The notes beneath the pieces were generated by a model, which saw only the letters and a list, made by a program, of their open reading frames with translations, had not been told where the DNA came from and ran no database searches. A program made the position numbers and the translations under genes. From positions 800,313 to 864,312 of the forward strand of contig NZ_JACVVD010000002.1 in assembly GCF_014534655.1 (NCBI RefSeq): 64,000 bases of DNA, written 5' to 3'. Every line of letters starts with the position of its first letter. Position 1 is the first letter of the stretch. The DNA comes from Paenibacillus sedimenti (GTDB lineage Bacteria; Bacillota; Bacilli; Paenibacillales; NBRC-103111). Positions 54,235 to 61,564 of this stretch are shown here, piece after piece.

Positions 54235-54290
54235 GCCGTTTAACAGGAAGCCCGTTAGGCTGTTACAATGGTTAAGACTGGAGGGTTAGC

Positions 54291-55520
54291 ATGAACGTGG
54301 GAATTAGAACATGGCTGCAACTGAAACGGAATCCGCTTCCACAAGACAAACAATTGTCTCGTGAAGCAATCATTTCCTTAATTATTCATTCAACCTTTCA
54401 ATTCGGCGCCTCGATGTCGGGCGTTTTCTTGAATCTATATTTATGGCGTCTCACGCAAAGTCTAGCTGTTAATGGTACATATAGTATGATTGTTTTCATA
54501 CTGACACCGATCGGTTTTGCGATAGGCGGCTGGATGATTAAAAAGAAAGACCGCATGGTCTCCTACCGGTTGGGTATCATTTTAATCGCGCTCTTTTATT
54601 TAAGCGTTATCCTTGCACAAGAGAGACTGGTAGAATACTATGTTCTCTTTGCCATTTTTAATGGATTGGCCGCGGCTTTTTATTGGGTAGGTTATCTTAC
54701 ATTGATGTACGATGTTTCGACCGAACAAAACCGGATCCGTTATTTGGCATTTAACATGATATTTTTTACGGCGGCGACATTGGCAGGACCTGCACTGGCA
54801 GGTTTTATCATCCGGCTTCAGGAAGGCCTCAGCGGTTACACGATCGTTTTTTCCATCGCTTTCTTTATGTTTCTATTAGCGACTTTAATTTCATTGAAAA
54901 TCAAAGCATCAAGCAGTCATCATAAAGTCTATTACTTGAAATATACGGGACTTATTATGAAGAAAGATCGAGCTTGGATGAAATCATTGCTCGGATTTTT
55001 GGGCATGGGACTGCTGCAGGGAACGATGCTCTTTTTACCTAACATTCTTCTGTTTAAAGTAGTGCCGCGTGAAGATGTCGTAGGTTACTTAGGCGTTCTC
55101 TATTCCAGCCTTAGCATTGTGATGGGGGTATTCATCTCCAAATATGCGCAGGCAAGCAAAGCTCGTATCTATCTAGCGATTTCGACAATTGGTTATTTGA
55201 TTGGCGCAACATTGCTGCTGGGGAGCATCAATTTATGGTCTGTAGTAAGTTTTATGATTTTGTACTCGATCTTCTCGCCTTTGTAAGGAAATACCATGAC
55301 GGGCTATTACTATGGGCTTATCGGCAAGCTGCCATTAAAAGGTGAATTAAAGGTTGAAAGCGTGGTTGTTCGCGAATTTTTCTTGAATGTTGGCAGGGTG
55401 ATATCGATTTTTTGTTTAATTTCGATCGGCGGCGAGCTGGATGGAGGATGGATTCCTTGGATACTTATTGCGGCTTCGCTTACTCAGGTTGCTTTGGTAT
55501 GGTCTGTGAAAAAATCGTGA
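54291..55520 (+). pseudogene. MFS transporter interrupted by an in-frame stop
   Basis: Major facilitator protein, about 409 residues if uninterrupted. The first 331 residues hold about ten helices and an A-motif-like loop (GGWMIKKKDRMVSYRLG). At 55284-55286 a TAA ends the frame; the same frame then continues without any shift (NTMTGYYYGLIGKLPLKG) through the last two helices to 55520. The simplest reading is a single CAA to TAA change at a Gln of the family motif PLQGNTM. It could be a real nonsense mutation or a sequencing error. No readthrough signal was seen. Confidence 0.8.
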
Positions 55521-55540
55521 TGATGAGAACCATAGCGGGA

Positions 55541-55692
55541 GTTCAACAAGTCGGCTTTCAGAACCGAGAAGATTGGACGATATTCGGAGAAGGAGGAACG
55601 GAGCGAGATGTGAGTACCGGACTTCCCGGATTCGTTCAAGATTCGATGTCGAGTCAGCATCTTGATCAGCTTCGTTATGAGATAAACCTTTA
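55541..55692. repeat. MITE-like repeat, copy B (about 150 bp)
   Basis: Inverted relative to copy A. Near-identical blocks include AGTACCGGACTTCCCGG, TTCAAGATTCGATGTCGA and GAGGAACGGAGC. It lacks an internal segment of about 40 bases found in copy A, and its right end is diverged (TTCGTTATGAGATAAACC). It lies directly after the broken MFS gene. Confidence 0.78.
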
Positions 55693-55845
55693 CCGAGGTT
55701 ATTCGAAGAGGATCGACCGCGTTTAAAGGAAGGTTTATTCACCAATCCGAATTTCATTCTGATGTGGTCAAAGTCGAATTCGGCATGGAAGCGTCCTCTC
55801 CAGGGTATCCTAACCTATAGCATGGTGGGAAAAGAGGCGCAAAGG

Positions 55846-56793
55846 ATGAAGAATTACGACAGCATTATTGTAGGCGGAGGTATCGCCGGACTTCAAGCGG
55901 CCATTCAACTGGGCAGATACGAGTATAAGGTGCTCGTTATTGATGCCGGGTATGGCCGCTCTACATTATGCCGCAGCTATCACAACGTACTGGGCTGGCC
56001 GGATGGCGTCTCGGGTGAAGAGCTGCGGAGGGTCGGTCGACTTCAAGCAGAACGGCTGGGTGTACATTTTGTACAAGATGAAGTAGTTCAGGCTGTATCC
56101 AAAGGAAAACCGGGAGACGGCTTCGAGGTGTGGGGGAAATCAGGCAAAGGGTATGATGCAACTACGTTGCTGCTTGCCACAGGGCTGCTCGACCGTATGC
56201 CGGAATTGCCGGGTCTGAAAAGCTGTCTAGGGCTGACGGTGTACGTTTGCCCGGATTGTGACGGCTATGAGGTTATAAATAGACGAACCGTTGTGATGGG
56301 ATCCGGGGATGCAGGAGCGTACATGGCGCTTACGCTAAGCAGGCGGACTCAAGATATTACTTATGTAAATCACGAGCAAAGAGCTGTGAAGAGCGAACTC
56401 CTCGCTGAGCTGCAGAAAAAGGGGATCATTTATGTGCCGGAAGATGTACAAGAGGTTATCGCTGAAGAAAATGGAAGTATTCGGGGTATTTGGCTAGTGA
56501 GTGGAAGGCAGATCGAAGCGGAGCGTGGATTTATCGCATTTGGCGGTAATGAGGTAAAGTCGGACTTGGCCAGGCAGTTAGGGGCGGAACGGTTGGAGAA
56601 TCGCCATATTGTGACCGACCCCCGCAGCAAAATGACGAGCGTACCCTTCGTATGGGCTGCGGGAGATGTCGGTGTCCATGCGGAGCAGGTGACGATTGCC
56701 ATGGGAGAAGGCACTCAAGCGGCCATCTGGATGAACAAGGCGCTTCTAATGAAGGAAGAGAAGAACACATATAAAGTCATGGTACGGTCGTAG
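55846..56793 (+). CDS. NAD(P)/FAD-dependent oxidoreductase, thioredoxin reductase-like
   Basis: The 315-residue flavoprotein starts at the ATG at 55846. FAD-binding GxGxxG is in IIVGGGIAGLQAAIQLG; the redox pair CPDC is in VYVCPDCDGYEV near 137-140; a second nucleotide fold follows (TVVMGSGDAGAYMALTLSRR) and the C-terminal FAD motif is FVWAAGDVGVHAEQ. The layout is that of low-molecular-weight thioredoxin reductase or ferredoxin-NADP reductase relatives. No thioredoxin partner is adjacent. Start assignment is moderate because the ribosome site (AGAGGCG) is weak. Confidence 0.87.
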   Translation: MKNYDSIIVGGGIAGLQAAIQLGRYEYKVLVIDAGYGRSTLCRSYHNVLGWPDGVSGEELRRVGRLQAERLGVHFVQDEVVQAVSKGKPGDGFEVWGKSGKGYDATTLLLATGLLDRMPELPGLKSCLGLTVYVCPDCDGYEVINRRTVVMGSGDAGAYMALTLSRRTQDITYVNHEQRAVKSELLAELQKKGIIYVPEDVQEVIAEENGSIRGIWLVSGRQIEAERGFIAFGGNEVKSDLARQLGAERLENRHIVTDPRSKMTSVPFVWAAGDVGVHAEQVTIAMGEGTQAAIWMNKALLMKEEKNTYKVMVRS

Positions 56794-56803
56794 TCGGGGG
56801 GCA

Positions 56804-57544
56804 TCAGGTGATAGTGACAAAAGTATCAGGCATGTTTGTCTCATTCTTAGGGATCGAGGCTATAACGTGTGCGTACTCAGTTAGTGCTTTCTCGCCAAGC
56901 GGTGTTATATGGTAAATGCCCCGGCTTTGGCGCACATACCAGTGGTAGAAGTTTTTTTGTAGCAGCGAACTGACGTCTTTATTGCCGGTTAACTCTCGCA
57001 ATTTACGTGGGCTAAGGGGACCTAGTTCGCGCATGAGATAGGCGCAGTGCAACGATTTCTCTCGATAAGCGGTCATTAGCTTCTGCTGCGTGCTGCCGCC
57101 GACGTTATAATCGCCGCTGCGTTCATGAAATTCATGAATGACTTGTTGGGAAGCGCGTTTGTTATGGCGCAATGTATAGGGAATAGGCTCGCAGACGACA
57201 TCGACTGCGGGCTTTTTGCGTTTATAGAATTGGACGGTCATAACCCCCAGTCCGAGCATTCGGCATAATCGCCGAATATCTTCCCATGCCAGCCGGTGTG
57301 GAGCTCGTCCCTTGTTCGGAAGCTCGAAGGCGACATAAACTTCCTGAGTTAGTCGCAGTCGATCGATCCCTTGTACAAGAAGCGGGATGTTGAAGCTTTT
57401 TTTCAGCTCTACGATTACTGGGGGTTCATCGCCGCGAATGGCGACCAGGTCGCAATGTTTCACTTCGCCGCGAACGGTATAACCCCGTTCTTCAAAATAT
57501 TGTTTAATAGGAGTGTAAAGCTCCGTTTCGGTTTGGATAGGCAT
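56804..57544 (-). CDS. DUF2161 protein with PD-(D/E)xK-like core
   Basis: The 246-residue soluble protein has N-terminal IKQYFEERGYTVRGEVKHCD, then DLVAIRGDEPPVIVELKKS, which has the D...ExK spacing of the PD-(D/E)xK nuclease fold. The C-terminal part looks like a winged helix (LSPRKLRELTGNKDVSSLLQ, RGIYHITPLGEKALTEY). This matches DUF2161, sometimes labelled a putative phosphodiesterase; activity is not proven. It is monocistronic and convergent with the FAD oxidoreductase gene. Confidence 0.82.
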   Translation of the reverse strand: MPIQTETELYTPIKQYFEERGYTVRGEVKHCDLVAIRGDEPPVIVELKKSFNIPLLVQGIDRLRLTQEVYVAFELPNKGRAPHRLAWEDIRRLCRMLGLGVMTVQFYKRKKPAVDVVCEPIPYTLRHNKRASQQVIHEFHERSGDYNVGGSTQQKLMTAYREKSLHCAYLMRELGPLSPRKLRELTGNKDVSSLLQKNFYHWYVRQSRGIYHITPLGEKALTEYAHVIASIPKNETNMPDTFVTIT

Positions 57545-57698
57545 CTTCGTTAGGCTTCCCCCAGACTTATCATATGTAACAACCTCTAATGAGAGCAGTC
57601 AGGATGTGTATCATTATAGCACAGGTTTTGATAGAATAGGATGGGACAACTTGTACGTACATGTTAATATGCAAACGTAAATCAGGGAGGATGAGAGA

Positions 57699-59018
57699 AT
57701 GAGTTCGATCCAAAATGATTTGACAATGGATAACTGGTTAGGGCGAACCTTTGATTGCACATGCGGTCAAAAGCATGAGGTGCCGATCCGGCACATCGTG
57801 ATCGAGCGAGGCGCGATGGAGCAATTGGCCGGCTATGTGAAAGAAGCCGGTTACAGCCATGTGACGCTTGTGGCGGACGGGAGGACGCAGCAAGCGGCGG
57901 GAGAGAAGCTGCGCGGTCTGCTGGAAGCCGAGCGAGTGCATGTGTCCGTCAGCGTGATCCGTGTGAACACGCTGGGGGAAGTCGCTGCCGACGAGGAGGC
58001 GATCGTGCAGGTACTGCTCGATACGCCGCTTTCGTCGCAGGCGCTTGTCGCTGTGGGCGCTGGCACCGTCCACGACATCGTGCGCTTCGTCAGCCACCGG
58101 ACGAAGCGGCCGTTCTTGTCCGTGCCGACGGCGCCGTCCGTCGACGGCTTTGCGTCCGTGGGCGCGCCGCTGATCGTCCGCGGCTTCAAGCAGACGATCC
58201 CCGCCTGTGCGCCCGAGGCGATCTTCGCCGACCTCGCGCTGCTGGCGGAGGCGCCGCAGGCGATGGTCGCCGCCGGCCTCGGCGACATGCTCGGCAAGCA
58301 CACGTCGCTCGCCGACTGGTCGCTCGGCCGCGTGCTCCTCGGCGAGCACTACTGCGAGCTGAGCGCTCGTTTGACGCAGGAGGCCGTAGAGCTGTGCACG
58401 GCCCATCTGGACGAGATCGCGCAGCGCACCGATCTCGGCATGCGCAAGCTCATGGAAGGCCTGATCCTATCCGGCCTTTCCATGCTGCTGGTCGGCCATT
58501 CCCGGCCGGCCTCCGGGGCGGAGCACCATCTCTCCCACTATTGGGAGATGGTGCTCCTTCAGCAGCGCCGCAGAGCGCTGCTGCACGGCGCGAAGGTGGG
58601 CGTCGCGACCGTGCTTATGGCGCAGCGCTATCAGGCGCTACTGGGGCTCACGGCGAGCGAGGCCGCCGCGCGCCTTGCGCAAAGCGCCGTCCCCAGCGAG
58701 CAATCGGATGCGGTACGCATCCGGCAGGCCTATGGGGACATGGCGGAGCAGGTCATCGCCGAGAACTTCCCGGCGGATGGCCAAGGTTTGGATGCGCGCG
58801 AGCTGAAGGCGCGCATCGCGGAGCGCTGGGGCGATGTGCAAGCCATCGCCCGCGCGGTCCCTGCCCCCGAGCAGCTGAGCGCTTGGCTCGAGGCTGTGCA
58901 GGGACCGGTGACGCCAGAGCAGCTCGGCGTGGAGCCTGAGCTGCTGGAGGCGTCATTGCAGGATGCGCTGTTCGTGCGCAACCGGTTCACGATCCTGCGC
59001 TTACAGCGTTTGCTGTAA
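57699..59018 (+). CDS. egsA: sn-Glycerol-1-phosphate dehydrogenase (AraM/EgsA type)
   Basis: This enzyme reduces dihydroxyacetone phosphate to sn-glycerol-1-phosphate. The 439-residue product has the NAD-binding GAGTVHDIVRFVSHRTKRP, the PTAPSVDGFASVGAPLI segment and metal-binding Asp/His residues (GLGDMLGKHTSLADW, GAEHHLSHYWEM, LHGAKVGVAT). In Bacillus this Ni-dependent enzyme (AraM) feeds an archaeal-type lipid precursor via PcrB. The start has an AGGGAGG site. GC content is much higher in 57.8-59.0 kb than around it. It is monocistronic. Confidence 0.92.
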   Translation: MSSIQNDLTMDNWLGRTFDCTCGQKHEVPIRHIVIERGAMEQLAGYVKEAGYSHVTLVADGRTQQAAGEKLRGLLEAERVHVSVSVIRVNTLGEVAADEEAIVQVLLDTPLSSQALVAVGAGTVHDIVRFVSHRTKRPFLSVPTAPSVDGFASVGAPLIVRGFKQTIPACAPEAIFADLALLAEAPQAMVAAGLGDMLGKHTSLADWSLGRVLLGEHYCELSARLTQEAVELCTAHLDEIAQRTDLGMRKLMEGLILSGLSMLLVGHSRPASGAEHHLSHYWEMVLLQQRRRALLHGAKVGVATVLMAQRYQALLGLTASEAAARLAQSAVPSEQSDAVRIRQAYGDMAEQVIAENFPADGQGLDARELKARIAERWGDVQAIARAVPAPEQLSAWLEAVQGPVTPEQLGVEPELLEASLQDALFVRNRFTILRLQRLL

Positions 59019-59038
59019 GCTTCAATGTCATCATTTCT

Positions 59039-59080
59039 GCATATTTCCGACTGCAATCAGACGGAAATATGCTTTTTTTT
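59039..59080 (+). terminator. Terminator of egsA
   Basis: GCATATTTCCG and CGGAAATATGC arms, then eight T. The rest of the gap to 59387 holds no gene I can support; a prkA promoter must lie there but was not identified. Confidence 0.88.
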
Positions 59081-59387
59081 ATGCATTCTTTATTTCCGTT
59101 CGTCCTGTGCATTATGGTTTTACTGAAGCGGTGTATCGTTTAGTCTCTTCTTCAACTCGGAAGGATCAGCATCTCATCGCGGTTGTCCTTCATTCCAAAG
59201 AAACGAATGTTGGTTGGATTTGCAAGCTTTATTGCGGTACGGTTTTGAAAAATTCATGAAAGCGTGAAAACTGTTTCTCTTAAAAATTTCGGGAAACTTA
59301 TCCTCCATGGGCGCATAGGATTGTAATACACAATTCACCATCACGTGCTGACCTGATTCATAAAGGCGGCAGTGAAAGGAGGTACCC

Positions 59388-61283
59388 ATGGACATATTCA
59401 AAAGGATTACGGAGCATCGTACGGAGAAGGAATTGCTGGCCTGGACCGGTACGTTCGCGGAGTACATAGACTTGGTTCGCAAAACACCTGGCCTCGCGAA
59501 AACCGCGCACTCCAGAGTATATGAGATGATCGCTTCCCAAGGCATTAATGATCAAAGCGGCCATAAGTCCTACAAATTTTTCAACTCGGAAATATTCGGT
59601 CTTGATCGAGCCATTGAGAAGTTAGTGGAGGAATATTTTCACTCTGCGGCCCGTCGATTGGATGTTCGCAAGCGCATATTGCTGCTGATGGGTCCTGTCA
59701 GCGGTGGTAAATCTACAATTGTGACTATGCTGAAACGCGGTCTGGAACAATTTTCTAAAACTGATTTAGGTGCAGTTTATGCCATCAAAGGGTGTCCGAT
59801 GCACGAGGATCCGCTTCATCTTATCCCTCAAGAATTGCGTTCTGAAGTGGAGAGGGAACTCGGTGTCCGGATCGAAGGAACATTATGCCCATCCTGTCAA
59901 ATGCGTCTCAAAACCGAGTACAACGGCTGCATCGAAGACGTGCTTGTCGAGCGTGTTCTCATCTCGGAAGAAGGGCGTGTCGGTATCGGTACTTTCAGCC
60001 CGTCTGATCCGAAATCACAGGATATCGCCGATCTGACGGGAAGTATAGATTTCTCCACGATTACGGAGTTCGGTTCGGAGTCCGATCCGCGCGCCTACCG
60101 TTTCGATGGGGAACTGAATAAAGCGAACCGCGGTATCATGGAGTTCCAGGAGATGCTCAAATGCGATGAGAAATTCCTATGGAACCTGCTTTCATTGACG
60201 CAAGAAGGCAACTTTAAAGCTGGGAGGTTCGCGTTAATTAGTGCGGATGAGTTAATCATTGCGCATACGAACGAAACCGAGTACAAATCGTTTATCGCCA
60301 ACAAAAAGAACGAGGCCCTGCAGTCGCGGATGATCGTCATGCCGATCCCGTATAACCTGCGCGTGTCCGATGAAGAGAAGATTTACTACAAGCTGATTGG
60401 ACAAAGCGACATGTCGCACATTCATATTGCACCGCATTCTTTGCGGGTAGCCGCCATCTTCTCTATACTTACCCGCTTGAAGGAAACGAAGAAACAGGGC
60501 ATGGATCTGGTCAAAAAGATGCGCATGTACGACGGCGAAGTGGTCGAAGGCTACAAAGAAGCCGATCTGAAGGAAATGCAAAATGAATTTATCGAGGAAG
60601 GCATGAGCGGCATCGACCCCCGGTATGTCATTAACCGGATTTCCAGCGCTCTCATCCGCCAAGATCTTCAGTGCATTAACGCGCTAGATGTACTACGTGC
60701 CCTAAAAGACGGGCTAGATCAGCATCCATCGATTACGAAGGATGAGCGGGAGCGCTACCTCAATTTCATCTCCGTTGCCCGCAAGGAATACGATGATATC
60801 GCGAAGAAAGAAGTGCAAAAAGCGTTCGTATACTCCTTCGAGGAGTCGGCCAAAACTTTGTTCGACAATTATTTGGATAACATCGAGGCCTACTGCAACT
60901 GGGGCAAAATCAAAGATCCGTTGACCGGCGAGGAAATGGATCCGGATGAGCGGCTGATGCGCTCTATCGAAGAGCAAATCGGCATTTCCGAGAATGCGAA
61001 AAAAGCGTTCCGCGAAGAAATATTGATCCGCATCTCCTCCTATTCACGCAAAGGGCGGAAGTTCGATTACAGCAGCCACGAGCGTCTGCGGGAAGCGATT
61101 GAGAAGAAGCTGTTCGCCGATCTGAAGGATATCGTGAAGATCACCACTTCAACGAAAACACCGGATGAAAGGCAGCTGAAGAAAATTAATGATGTGACAA
61201 GGCAATTGATTGACGAGCACGGGTACTGCCCGGTATGCGCGAATGAGCTGCTGCGTTATGTAGGAAGTCTTTTGAATAGATAA
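59388..61283 (+). CDS. prkA: PrkA family serine protein kinase / AAA protein
   Basis: The 631-residue product matches PrkA length. It has an AAA+ domain (about 20-380) with Walker A GPVSGGKSTIVTML near 102 and a C-terminal domain of distant eIF2-alpha-kinase type (from about 400). Cys motifs occur at CPSCQMRL and at the C-terminus (YCPVCANELL). It starts at the ATG at 59388 behind AAAGGAGG. In Bacillus prkA is mother-cell expressed and linked to sporulation; ATPase/protease activity has also been suggested for the family. Its usual neighbours yhbH and spoVR are not in the window. Confidence 0.95.
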   Translation: MDIFKRITEHRTEKELLAWTGTFAEYIDLVRKTPGLAKTAHSRVYEMIASQGINDQSGHKSYKFFNSEIFGLDRAIEKLVEEYFHSAARRLDVRKRILLLMGPVSGGKSTIVTMLKRGLEQFSKTDLGAVYAIKGCPMHEDPLHLIPQELRSEVERELGVRIEGTLCPSCQMRLKTEYNGCIEDVLVERVLISEEGRVGIGTFSPSDPKSQDIADLTGSIDFSTITEFGSESDPRAYRFDGELNKANRGIMEFQEMLKCDEKFLWNLLSLTQEGNFKAGRFALISADELIIAHTNETEYKSFIANKKNEALQSRMIVMPIPYNLRVSDEEKIYYKLIGQSDMSHIHIAPHSLRVAAIFSILTRLKETKKQGMDLVKKMRMYDGEVVEGYKEADLKEMQNEFIEEGMSGIDPRYVINRISSALIRQDLQCINALDVLRALKDGLDQHPSITKDERERYLNFISVARKEYDDIAKKEVQKAFVYSFEESAKTLFDNYLDNIEAYCNWGKIKDPLTGEEMDPDERLMRSIEEQIGISENAKKAFREEILIRISSYSRKGRKFDYSSHERLREAIEKKLFADLKDIVKITTSTKTPDERQLKKINDVTRQLIDEHGYCPVCANELLRYVGSLLNR

Positions 61284-61299
61284 ATAAATCGATCGATTT

Positions 61300-61330
61300 A
61301 AAGCTATGGACGTTGTCCACGGCTTTTTTT
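61300..61330 (+). terminator. Terminator of prkA
   Basis: AAAGC..GGAC and GTCC..GCTTT arms with seven T; preceded by the palindrome AAATCGATCGATTT (61286-61299). The rest of the gap to 61564 is AT-rich leader of the SLH gene. Confidence 0.78.
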
Positions 61331-61564
61331 GTTTGCGGAGCGGGACGAACTCAAAGTAATACTATAGAACTATTCCATCTGTGCCGTGAAGGGAATTAAT
61401 TGCACAAAAATACAAAATAATCCATAAACATCGAACTTTATGCGATTTTAGTCCGATCTTTATGAGAAATTTATATTTTTTTTGTAATATTATAGAGAAT
61501 TTTGTCGTATATATCATAATTCTTCAAGAATCAACTACCAATGACAAGAGTCTAGGAGGACTAA

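Noticed and set aside
57738..58406. 222-codon reverse frame, and a 181-codon forward frame at 58394-58939, inside egsA.
   Set aside because: Long alternative frames arise here because of high GC and few stop codons; the egsA frame has all family motifs.
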